Part shown: one piece after another, positions 1 through 6,787 of the stretch
How positions within the stretch are numbered: position 1 is the stretch's first letter
Layout: the number at the start of each line of letters is the position of its first letter
From: Bacillota bacterium
GTDB taxonomy: Bacteria > Bacillota > Clostridia > Lachnospirales > Lachnospiraceae
Reading direction: 5' to 3'
Assembly: GCA_023415595.1 (NCBI GenBank)
Contig: JAEZJW010000145.1
Location: 1 to 18,504, forward strand
Length of the DNA stretch: 18,504 bases
Translations under genes and position numbers: made by a program
Notes under the pieces: generated by a model
Seen by the model: the letters and a program-made list of their open reading frames with translations, nothing else
Told to the model about the DNA's origin: nothing
Databases searched by the model: none

Positions 1-112
1 TCTGTTGCACTAGCCTTGGAGTCGCCTCCACCGGACGTTATCCGGCACCCTGCCCTGTGAAGCCCGGACTTTCCTCACCTGTTGCCAGGCGCGACCATCT
101 GCGCTACTCACA
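1..112 (-). ncRNA. rnpB: RNase P RNA, 5' part (partial)
   Basis: Read on the minus strand, this is the 5' part of the RNase P catalytic RNA, which matures tRNA 5' ends. The hallmark conserved strings are all present in order: GAGGAAAGTCCGGGC, then CAGGGCAGGGTGCC, then GATAACGTCCGG and AGTGCAACAGA. These are the universally conserved P4-side and neighbouring strings of bacterial RNase P RNA. The 5' end near base 112 is inferred from a promoter just upstream. The rest of the RNA, including the 3' half of P4, lies beyond the left edge of the window. Confidence 0.96.
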
Positions 113-118
113 TATCGT

Positions 119-147
119 ATTGTAACACGGTAGGTTGAAAAAGTAAA
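119..147 (-). promoter_or_regulatory. Promoter of rnpB
   Basis: On the minus strand TTTACT (142-147) is followed after exactly 17 bases by TACAAT (119-124), a good sigma-A promoter. Transcription would start about 7 bases downstream, near 112, which agrees with the expected 5' end of RNase P RNA. Confidence 0.7.
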
Positions 148-185
148 TGTGAACTATAGGAAAACAGAATTATAAGCTTAATTAA

Positions 186-441
186 GGTGCCAAAAGCCCT
201 TCTTCTGCTTATCCACCGTCAATTTGAATACAAATCATGTTAAAGTGATACAGAACATAGTTTATTCGCAACACGCTCTCGCTTGGATGAAGTACGCAGT
301 GGTTCATAAGGTCCTAAAATACAGGACCTAAGAACCAGCGACTTCATACAGTTGCTCATTAAACTACGTTCTGCACACTTATATTAAGTAGGTGAATGTT
401 CAAATTGACGAGGCCAAAGTTGATGAAGGGCTTTTGGCACC
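186..441. repeat. Rod-like 256-base palindromic intergenic element
   Basis: Nearly the whole gap between rnpB and the response regulator is one nested inverted repeat. The outer arms, 186-202 (GGTGCCAAAAGCCCTTC) and 425-441, pair perfectly over 17 bases. The next arms are 218-228 with 399-409 (11 bp), 251-264 with 360-373 (one mismatch), 268-272 with 351-355, 287-293 with 341-347, 295-297 with 338-340, 300-305 with 332-337 and 309-315 with 323-329, closing on the loop AAAATAC. The arms are separated by small, often A-rich bulges. There is no open reading frame of note and no clear target-site duplication. It could be a structured RNA or a MITE-like element. The outer arm shares GTGCCAAAAG with hairpins elsewhere in the window. 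Confidence 0.75.
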
Positions 442-557
442 CTTATCATATCTATAATTTAAGAAAAAAGTAAAGAAATCATGCCCCGGATGTGATAAGA
501 TAGGGATTAATAAGGACATCCCGCATTAAGAAACCCATTGGAAGGGAGGAAGCTACG

Positions 558-1259
558 GTGGAACAGACGGAAATCATCGTGATTGATGATGATAAAGAGA
601 TCGCACAGCTGGTGGAGATCCATCTGGTCAGTGAGGGCTATAAGGTATGGAAGGCGAATAGCGCCAGAGAAGGTTTGCAGATGATTGCCGCAGAAGATAT
701 TAAGCTGGTAATCCTGGATATTATGATGCCGGGCATGGATGGCTTGAGCTTATGCGCGAAGATCCGTGAAAGCAGTGCAATTCCGATTATCATGCTGAGC
801 GCCAGATCCACAGACCTGGATAAGATTATCGGATTGGGAGCCGGTGCCGACGATTATGTGACAAAGCCCTTTAACCCGCTGGAGCTGACAGCCAGAGTAA
901 AGTCACAGCTCAGAAGATATACGAAGCTGAACCCCAATTCCCATGATGAGAAGCAGGATAAGGAAATAACTCTGGATCATCTGACGATTAACAGGGAGAA
1001 CCACAGAGTAACCGCTTACGGCAAGGAAGTTAAGCTGACGCCGATTGAATTTGATATCCTGTATCTTCTGGCCAGTAATGTAGGCAGGGTGTTTTCTACG
1101 GATGATATCTTTGAGAGAGTATGGAACGAGAAGATGTATGAAGCAAATAATACGGTAATGGTACATATCCGTAGAATCAGAGAGAAGATTGAGATGGATT
1201 CCAGGGACTCCAAAATCATAAAAACCGTTTGGGGAGTGGGGTATAAAATTGAACAATAG
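558..1259 (+). CDS. VanR-like OmpR-family response regulator
   Basis: A 233-residue two-component response regulator that would be phosphorylated by the downstream kinase and then bind DNA. The receiver domain (about 4-120) has the acidic pocket D10-D12, phosphoacceptor D54 in LDIMMPGMDG, switch residue S81 and K103 in TKP. The winged-helix domain (about 137-231) ends KTVWGVGYKIE, the same ending I recall for VanR. The overall closest family I recognise is VanR of the VanRS glycopeptide-resistance systems, but no vanH/A/X-type gene is present here, so the target genes are unknown. The start is a GTG at 558, preceded by the strong ribosome binding site GAAGGGAGGA (541-550). The gene overlaps the kinase gene by 11 bases, so the two are translationally coupled. 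Confidence 0.93.
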   Translation: MEQTEIIVIDDDKEIAQLVEIHLVSEGYKVWKANSAREGLQMIAAEDIKLVILDIMMPGMDGLSLCAKIRESSAIPIIMLSARSTDLDKIIGLGAGADDYVTKPFNPLELTARVKSQLRRYTKLNPNSHDEKQDKEITLDHLTINRENHRVTAYGKEVKLTPIEFDILYLLASNVGRVFSTDDIFERVWNEKMYEANNTVMVHIRRIREKIEMDSRDSKIIKTVWGVGYKIEQ

Positions 1260-2331
1260 TATCTTTAAGAGCTTCCGCTTTGAAATCGTGCTTTACAGCC
1301 TGTTAAGTCTGCTCTATACTCTGCTCACACTGGCAGTAGCACATATCGGTTTGTACCTGTTGAACGGAGGCAAACTTAATTTTTCGGGGACGGGGGCGGC
1401 ACTGTATGCTGTCTTAACTTTGGCAGTCGGAGTGACCCTGTTTATCACCTATTTTCTTCTCCTTACCCGGAAATTCATCATCTACATCAAAGAAATTTCT
1501 GAAGGTATTAATGAGATATCTCAGGGGAATCTGGATCATAAGATTGCGATCAGGAATGAGGATGAATTTGCCCTGATTGCGGACAAGCTTAACCAGATGG
1601 CGGATGATATCAAGAAGATCATGGAGAATGAGCGCAGAAGCGAATATGCCAAGAATGAGCTGATTACCAGTGTCGCTCATGATCTTAGGACCCCCTTGAC
1701 CTCGATCATCGGCTTTCTTGATCTTGTTTCCTCCAAACAGCTGAATGAGGATACTAAGAAAAAGTACATTGAAATTGCTTTTGGTAAATCAAAAAGACTG
1801 GAAAAGCTGATTGAGGATCTGTTTACCTATACCAAGTTCAATTTCGGTGAGGTCAAACCCTCCTACACGGAGGTGGATCTGGTGAAGCTGATCAACCAGC
1901 TGCTCGATGAATTCTATCCGAGCTTCACAGATAACGGACTGGAATATGAGTTCAGAACCAGCTATAGCATTGCCATTATTAAAGCGGACGGTGACCTGCT
2001 GGCAAGAGCCTTTGCCAACCTGATCAGTAATGCGATCAAGTATGGCAAGGAGGGCGGGGAGATTAAGCTTGACTTAAGCAGCAATGGAGAGAGTGTAACC
2101 GTATCCATAACGAATTACGGAGAAATTATTCCGGAGAAGGACCTGGAGCTTATTTTCCAGCGCTTCTACCGGGTGGAGAGTTCTCGCTCCAGTGAAACAG
2201 GCGGGAGCGGCCTCGGTTTGGCGATTGCGCACAGCATCATAGAGATGCACGGTGGAACGATCCGGGCAGTGAGCGATGCTGCAGGAACAGTATTTACCGT
2301 AACTTTACCTGATACTCCTGAAACAAAATGA
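1249..2331 (+). CDS. VanS-like sensor histidine kinase
   Basis: A 360-residue membrane sensor kinase, the partner of the overlapping regulator. Two membrane helices lie at about 13-38 and 50-73, with only a short extracytoplasmic stretch between them, so the stimulus is probably sensed at or in the membrane. A HAMP linker follows (about 73-125). The HisKA domain carries the phosphorylated H144 in SVAHDLRTPL. The ATPase domain has the N box around N257-N261, a G1 region reading NYGEIIP in place of the usual DxGxG, the F box FQRFYR and the G2 box GGSGLGLAI (318-326). The divergent G1 box resembles VanS as I remember it. The start is a TTG at 1249 behind GGGGAGTGGGG (1231-1241). No ATG or GTG is better placed. 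Confidence 0.92.
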   Translation: MNNSIFKSFRFEIVLYSLLSLLYTLLTLAVAHIGLYLLNGGKLNFSGTGAALYAVLTLAVGVTLFITYFLLLTRKFIIYIKEISEGINEISQGNLDHKIAIRNEDEFALIADKLNQMADDIKKIMENERRSEYAKNELITSVAHDLRTPLTSIIGFLDLVSSKQLNEDTKKKYIEIAFGKSKRLEKLIEDLFTYTKFNFGEVKPSYTEVDLVKLINQLLDEFYPSFTDNGLEYEFRTSYSIAIIKADGDLLARAFANLISNAIKYGKEGGEIKLDLSSNGESVTVSITNYGEIIPEKDLELIFQRFYRVESSRSSETGGSGLGLAIAHSIIEMHGGTIRAVSDAAGTVFTVTLPDTPETK

Positions 2332-2401
2332 GCCACTGGTAATCCTAATCAAGTCAGTACATTCCGGATGTACCGATACACTTGTTGGATTTGCCGGTGG
2401 C
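2332..2401 (+). repeat. Long imperfect palindrome after the kinase gene
   Basis: Starting one base after the kinase stop codon, 2332-2345 pairs with 2387-2401, 2350-2354 pairs with 2380-2384, and a perfect GTACAT/ATGTAC hairpin (2357-2373) forms the tip. Two mismatches in the outer stem (37/96 and 40/93) are T opposite G when read on the plus strand, so an RNA from this strand would be fully paired by G-U wobble. There is no T-run after it, so it is not a standard intrinsic terminator. It may protect or process the 3' end of the two-component mRNA. Confidence 0.6.
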
Positions 2402-2510
2402 TTCAATTTGTGAAACTATGAAAACGGAAGAAGAAAAATATACCCATATTATAACACATAATTGAAATAAAGGTAGTCTTTTTTGAAAAGTTAAAACATT
2501 GTTAATATAT

Positions 2511-3299
2511 TCAGACTTCATATTCCAGTATTTTCTTAGAGATCCGCAGGCGCTGGTAAAGGGAAGCGTAGGCAATCTCGTCCATTCCCTCCAGGTAATT
2601 CTGAGGATAATTCTTTGTAATTCCCCTAGCTCTTAATACAATAGCCGCCTTATTATAAGCGATGGCTGCCTCCTCCTCCGTAGAGTATCTGCCAACCAGG
2701 AAATCACCGTTGATATGGATTTTCGCCAGATAGACCGGGCGGCCCTTGCGGTTAATCCTTGTTACCCCGTGATAATGGTTTATCACCCCGATATTCGCAT
2801 ATCGGAAATCGGTTGGATCCCCATTCATAAAAATATAGTCCCTTCCCGGAACCGCATAGTTCTTGATTCCGTATCGTGACAGGATGCTGACCTGCATCCC
2901 GTAATCAGATACAAAGAGATGCCCTCCCCGCCTCATAATTTTATGATGGGCATAATAAAACAAGTCATCTACATCAAATTTTAGCTGGGTATTCTTATCA
3001 AGATAATAGAGGAAATAATTCTTCTTAAGATAAATCGGATTCTTAAAATAAATCTTATAGTCCCTGAAATTATGGAGCACAGTCCACTTATGGAAGGATA
3101 GGATACACCGCTCAGGATAATCCTGAAGGGTTAGCGGTGAGTGAGCTGAGAGGAGTTCTGAGGCCAGCCGATAAGCCTTATGAGCTTCAGCTTCCTTGGG
3201 ATAACTTCCGAGGCTGATATGCTTTCCCATATAGGTAACAGAGGATCTGAAATACACCTGCCCATTCTTCTTTATAGCTCTGTAGACACCCTGCTTCAT
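2511..3299 (-). CDS. AP2-like / degenerate HNH-like / AP2-like protein
   Basis: A 262-residue protein of uncertain function. Two AP2-type DNA-binding repeats flank a central region. The N-terminal repeat (about 3-55) has GVYRA, YFRSSVTYMGKHISLGSY and EAHKAYRLA. The C-terminal one (about 178-228) has GVTRI, YLAKIHINGDFLVGRYST and EAAIAYNKAAI. The middle (about 105-178) ends with MNGDPTDFRYANIGVIN, which resembles the NGD..DNR.ENL end of HNH homing nucleases, but the histidine pair expected just before it is replaced by DYIF (154-157). It therefore looks like a DNA-binding protein derived from an HNH-AP2 homing endonuclease that has probably lost cutting activity. The ATG at 3299 is chosen because AGGGGGTGA sits 8 bases upstream (3308-3316). 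A GTG at 3311 would begin inside that ribosome binding site. The gene is convergent with the kinase gene. Confidence 0.75.
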   Translation of the reverse strand: MKQGVYRAIKKNGQVYFRSSVTYMGKHISLGSYPKEAEAHKAYRLASELLSAHSPLTLQDYPERCILSFHKWTVLHNFRDYKIYFKNPIYLKKNYFLYYLDKNTQLKFDVDDLFYYAHHKIMRRGGHLFVSDYGMQVSILSRYGIKNYAVPGRDYIFMNGDPTDFRYANIGVINHYHGVTRINRKGRPVYLAKIHINGDFLVGRYSTEEEAAIAYNKAAIVLRARGITKNYPQNYLEGMDEIAYASLYQRLRISKKILEYEV

Positions 3300-3331
3300 C
3301 CCGTCCGTCACCCCCTATATACCTATTAATT

Positions 3332-3360
3332 ATCATAACAAATTTCGACGACAACTGCAA
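3332..3360 (-). promoter_or_regulatory. Candidate promoter of the AP2/HNH-like gene
   Basis: On the minus strand TTGCAG (3355-3360) and TATGAT (3332-3337) are separated by 17 bases, with the TATGAT box 15 bases upstream of the ribosome binding site. The -10 box is good and the -35 box is weak. Confidence 0.4.
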
Positions 3361-3635
3361 TGGTTGTATACAATTATTAACAAAATGTTACATGCCTTTC
3401 CGGGACTACAGAGCGCGAAACAGGCTTAAATACGTACTATCGCGGTAGAAAATGCATAAAGAGGTAAGAGCAGGCGTAAAATATTTAATATATACTTAAT
3501 AATTTGTTAAAATTATCTTGTATATTTTAGACAAAGTCTGGAAAAGAAATTATGTATTGGTTGTAACAATTTACATGGAAAGGTAAAAACTGTAATTAAG
3601 GTTTCGTTGTTATTAACGAAATTGAATCTGTCTAG

Positions 3636-3665
3636 TTGACACAAAAAAATACGTTGACTTATAAT
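3636..3665 (+). promoter_or_regulatory. Promoter of the SleB-like hydrolase gene
   Basis: A perfect TTGACA (3636-3641) and a perfect TATAAT (3660-3665) are separated by 18 bases, giving a predicted start near 3672 and a leader of about 55 bases. Confidence 0.7.
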
Positions 3666-3727
3666 GCAGGATAGCATTACCTAGGGTACCAAATAATACC
3701 AAACAACAGAAAGCAGAGGAAAGAATT

Positions 3728-4582
3728 ATGTCAGTGATAAATTCGTTTCTTCAAAAGAATAAAATGCATGAAGCACATCATGGGGTTTTCATGGTGGCGG
3801 CTGCTTATGTACTGTCTGCTGCTTTATTATTCTTCGGATCGGATGTATTCTATGGATCCAAGTCTAAGGCAGAGAAGATAAACGATCATTCTTACGAAGC
3901 GACCTATAGTGATACGAAGGATGTTGCAGATTCGGTCACAAACAATGCAATTGTTAATCCTTATGATATTCCGGTGATCCCGGATAAGGCAGCAGTACCT
4001 GCAATCCAGGTATCGGATGATACCAACTGGCTGCTGGGCTATGCGATGAACAATGAAGAATACAACACGGTTATGATGAACCTGGAGGAACCCGGCGCTT
4101 CTCAAGCTGTAGAGCTGGGAGCCGATGAAGCCCCTGAGGAAGCTGTAGAGAGCTTCTCCGTGTCTTCGGGAGGCAGTAAGCAGACGATGTCCCTGACCAA
4201 AAAGGAGATAGGCATGCTGGAACGGATCGTGGAAGCGGAAGCTACGGGAGAAGATATGGTAGGCCGCATCCTCGTTGCCAATGTCATAATGAATCGGATT
4301 GCGGATGATGAATTTCCTGATTCGGTCGAGGACGTGATCTTCCAGAGTTCGGGAGATGAGTATCAGTTTTCACCGATTTCGGATAAAAGATACTGGTCTG
4401 TCGAGGTGTCTGAAAAGACAAAGGAAGCGGTAAAGAGAGCTCTTGAGGGCGAGGATTATTCCGAAGGAGCGCTATATTTTATGGCTCGCAAAAGGACGAG
4501 GAAAAGCAGTGCCAGATGGTTCGACGATAATCTGGAATGGCTGTTTAAGCACGGCGGTCATGAGTTTTATAAGAATAAATAG
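3728..4582 (+). CDS. Membrane-anchored SleB-like cell wall hydrolase
   Basis: A 284-residue exported cell wall hydrolase. A short cytoplasmic segment is followed by one membrane helix (about 20-38), then a low-complexity acidic linker (about 45-155) and a C-terminal SleB/hydrolase-2 domain (about 160-282). The domain shows the family pattern LERIVEAEATGEDMVGRILVANVIMNRI; E171 aligns with the family's catalytic glutamate in AEARGE, with threonine replacing the arginine. SYW-like and FYKN features complete the domain. The SleB family includes spore-cortex lytic transglycosylases, but the uncleaved anchor and linker suggest a vegetative or septal role, so I do not assign sleB itself. The ATG at 3728 follows AGAGGA (3715-3720). 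The gene is monocistronic, with its own promoter and terminator. Confidence 0.88.
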   Translation: MSVINSFLQKNKMHEAHHGVFMVAAAYVLSAALLFFGSDVFYGSKSKAEKINDHSYEATYSDTKDVADSVTNNAIVNPYDIPVIPDKAAVPAIQVSDDTNWLLGYAMNNEEYNTVMMNLEEPGASQAVELGADEAPEEAVESFSVSSGGSKQTMSLTKKEIGMLERIVEAEATGEDMVGRILVANVIMNRIADDEFPDSVEDVIFQSSGDEYQFSPISDKRYWSVEVSEKTKEAVKRALEGEDYSEGALYFMARKRTRKSSARWFDDNLEWLFKHGGHEFYKNK

Positions 4583-4631
4583 TGATCAGGATAAAACCGG
4601 AACTCTACCGTTTCCTGATACTATGGAGAAG

Positions 4632-4658
4632 AAGGACTGGCTCAGCCGGTCCTTTTTC
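4632..4658 (+). terminator. Intrinsic terminator after the SleB-like gene
   Basis: AAGGACTGGC (4632-4641) pairs with GCCGGTCCTT (4645-4654), with one G-U, and is followed by a run of T, which fits a rho-independent terminator 50 bases after the stop codon. Confidence 0.85.
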
Positions 4659-4740
4659 AATACATGATTCACAAAATGTCTGCGAAGCTGACATTTTTGA
4701 ATACATGATTCACAAAATGTCTGCAAAGCTGACATTTTTG
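4659..4740 (+). repeat. Two tandem 41-bp repeats, each a terminator-like hairpin
   Basis: Units 4659-4699 and 4700-4740 are identical except for one G/A difference (4684 versus 4725). Each contains AAAATGTC and GACATTTT as hairpin arms around a short loop and ends in TTTTT, so each could act as a backup terminator between the hydrolase gene and thrC. Confidence 0.85.
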
Positions 4741-4788
4741 AATATAGGATAACTTAACTGTAAGCCCGGCATTCGTTAATAAACACTA

Positions 4789-4817
4789 TTGTACTGAAAG
4801 TTGTTATATGTTATATT
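4789..4817 (+). promoter_or_regulatory. Candidate promoter of thrC
   Basis: TTGTAC (4789-4794) and TATATT (4812-4817) are 17 bases apart, giving a short leader of about 32 bases. There is no room for a T-box, and none is seen. Confidence 0.5.
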
Positions 4818-4855
4818 TGCCATAAGCTAAAATAATAACAAAGGGGTATGAAACG

Positions 4856-6346
4856 ATGAACCTAATGTATCAAAGTACAAGGGACGGGAGTAGCAGAGTT
4901 ACTGCATCCCAAGCAGTATTAACAGGATTATCACCGGATGGCGGATTATTTGTTCCGGAGACCATACCGTTACTGACTAAATCAATGGAGGAGCTCTCAG
5001 CCATGGATTACCGGGAGCTTGCCTATGAGGTGATGAAGCTGTTCCTAACAGACTATACCGAGGACGAGCTTAAGGATTGCATCGCAAAAGCATATGATGA
5101 GAAATTTGATACGCCTGAGATTGCTCCGTTAAAGAAGGCGGGGGATACCTTTTATCTCGAGTTATTCCACGGCTCAACCATTGCCTTCAAGGATATGGCA
5201 TTATCCATTCTCCCGCACCTGCTTACGAAGGCTGCCAAGAAGAACAAGGCCACGGAAGAGATCGTTATTCTGACAGCAACCTCAGGAGATACCGGTAAAG
5301 CGGCCTTAGCCGGCTTTGCAGATGTAGAGGGGACCAGCATCATCGTCTTCTATCCGAAGGATGGGGTCAGCTCCATCCAGGAGAAGCAGATGGTAACACA
5401 GCGCGGAAGGAATACCTCGGTAATCGGAATCCGCGGGAATTTTGATGATGCCCAGACCGGTGTCAAGAACATGTTCGGTAACAGAGAGCTGGCGGCTGAA
5501 CTGAAGAAAGCGGGCTATCAATTCTCTTCGGCAAATTCGATCAATATCGGCAGATTAGTTCCCCAGATTGTATATTATGTATATGCATATGCAGCATTAT
5601 ATAGGAAGAAACAGGTAATGGAGGGAGAAAAGATTAATTTTGTCGTACCGACAGGTAATTTCGGCAATATTCTTGCAGCCTATTATGCCAAAAGAATGGG
5701 CCTTCCGGTAAATAAACTGATCTGTGCCTCCAACGAGAATAAGGTGCTTTATGACTTCTTCACAACCGGTGTTTATGATAAGAACAGGGAATTCATCCTG
5801 ACAACCTCGCCCTCCATGGATATTCTGGTATCCAGTAACCTGGAACGCCTGATTTATCATATTGCGGATAATGATCCCGCAAAGACTGCTGAGCTGATGA
5901 ACGCCTTAACCACCAGGGGGGTCTATGAGATTACGGAGAGTATGAGGAATAACCTTAAGGACTTCCTCGGAGGTTATGCGACCACTTCCGAAACGGAGGA
6001 AGCGATTCGGAAGGAATATAAAGAGAATGGTTATGTCATCGACACTCATACCGCAGTTGCCTCCAGTGTATATCACAGGTATGCCAAGGCATCGCAGGAT
6101 GTGACGAAGAGTGTTATCGTGTCCACAGCAAGTCCTTATAAGTTTGCAGAAAGTGTCCTGCGGGCAATCGGTCAGGATGTAATCTCTGAGGAGGATTATG
6201 AGCAGGCGAAGCTGCTGTCAAAGGTGTCGGGAACAGAGATTCCGAAAGCAGTGGAAGAGCTGAAGGGTGCGCAGATACTGCATGACAGGGTATGTGACAC
6301 GAAGGATATGCAGATTATCGTCGAAAAAATTCTTAAAATAATCTAA
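4856..6346 (+). CDS. thrC: Threonine synthase
   Basis: A 496-residue PLP-dependent enzyme that converts O-phosphohomoserine to threonine in the cytoplasm. The N-terminal MYQSTRDGSSRVTASQAVLTGLSPDGGLFVPE is typical of the bacterial ThrC family. The PLP lysine is K112 in GSTIAFKDMAL, and the phosphate/PLP-binding loop is TATSGDTGKAA (140-150). The length agrees with full-length bacterial threonine synthases. The start ATG at 4856 has AAGGGG 9 bases upstream (4841-4846). The gene stands alone: neither homoserine dehydrogenase (hom) nor homoserine kinase (thrB), its usual operon partners, is in the window. Confidence 0.96.
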   Translation: MNLMYQSTRDGSSRVTASQAVLTGLSPDGGLFVPETIPLLTKSMEELSAMDYRELAYEVMKLFLTDYTEDELKDCIAKAYDEKFDTPEIAPLKKAGDTFYLELFHGSTIAFKDMALSILPHLLTKAAKKNKATEEIVILTATSGDTGKAALAGFADVEGTSIIVFYPKDGVSSIQEKQMVTQRGRNTSVIGIRGNFDDAQTGVKNMFGNRELAAELKKAGYQFSSANSINIGRLVPQIVYYVYAYAALYRKKQVMEGEKINFVVPTGNFGNILAAYYAKRMGLPVNKLICASNENKVLYDFFTTGVYDKNREFILTTSPSMDILVSSNLERLIYHIADNDPAKTAELMNALTTRGVYEITESMRNNLKDFLGGYATTSETEEAIRKEYKENGYVIDTHTAVASSVYHRYAKASQDVTKSVIVSTASPYKFAESVLRAIGQDVISEEDYEQAKLLSKVSGTEIPKAVEELKGAQILHDRVCDTKDMQIIVEKILKII

Positions 6347-6627
6347 TTATGACAAATGCATGACATAAAAATGACACATACAAGGTGCAATATATAGCCA
6401 TAGTCAAAGCAAAGAGACAGGAACCAAACGGCAAGACTTAAGCGGCTGATGATGTCACATCCTATTCTGCATCGGCTGTAAGGGACTTTAAGTGAGGGAA
6501 CTGCGAGGAGTAAGGGGTTATCCCTGCAAGCATTTTGACTAAAATATAGTCTTCCGGCTGTGAGATTTTTAACGGTTGGGGAATTAAGAGAATCTGGTAA
6601 TTTATCCAATTGCTTGGATAAAAAGAC
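6347..6627. other. Long intergenic region upstream of the surface protein promoter
   Basis: This region holds no gene I can support. It begins with three ATGACA hexamers at 6349, 6360 and 6371, exactly 11 bases apart, and ends with the inverted repeat TTTATCCAA-N4-TTGGATAAA (6601-6622). I looked for cyclic-di-GMP, cobalamin and T-box features and found none. No clear thrC terminator is visible. Confidence 0.5.
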
Positions 6628-6656
6628 TTGACCTTTTTTTCCTTTATTGTTATAAT
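6628..6656 (+). promoter_or_regulatory. Strong promoter of the surface protein gene
   Basis: TTGACC (6628-6633) and a perfect TATAAT (6651-6656) are separated by 17 bases. The predicted start near 6663 leaves a leader of about 125 bases before the ATG, which is long and would suit a stable, highly translated mRNA. Confidence 0.8.
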
Positions 6657-6787
6657 CATCTTGTTGTTGGAACGATTATATAATGCGTTTCCTTTTCTGT
6701 ATTTTCGGGGTTTACGAACTTTATGAAAATGGTTCAGGGACGCACAATATAATACCAAACCATATTTTTTAAGGAGGAAGTAAGAAT

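Larger units (their letters stand above)
3300..3727. other. Intergenic region between divergent AP2-like and SleB-like genes
   Basis: This AT-rich stretch carries the two divergent promoters at its ends. It contains several short palindromes, for example TTGTATACAA (3364-3373) and the TTTCGTT/AACGAAA inverted repeat (3602-3621). I saw no coding region and could not match the middle part (about 3390-3480) to any riboswitch I know. Confidence 0.5.

Noticed and set aside
186..441. Insertion sequence
   Set aside because: There is no transposase frame and no clear target-site duplication; only a non-autonomous element remains possible.
3300..3311. GTG start for the AP2/HNH-like gene
   Set aside because: The GTG lies inside the AGGGGGTGA ribosome binding site of the ATG at 3299.
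4659..4740. CRISPR-like array
   Set aside because: The two 41-bp units are directly abutting with no spacer, and no cas gene is present.
4741..4855. T-box or threonine attenuator upstream of thrC
   Set aside because: The predicted leader is only about 32 bases, and neither a T-box sequence nor an antiterminator is present.
6380..6500. Cyclic-di-GMP or similar riboswitch upstream of the surface protein
   Set aside because: A few GCAAAG-like strings occur, but the conserved aptamer core and its order are missing, and the true promoter lies downstream.
6343..6758. Minus-strand open frames upstream of the surface protein gene
   Set aside because: They cover the surface protein promoter, have no ribosome binding sites and resemble no family.
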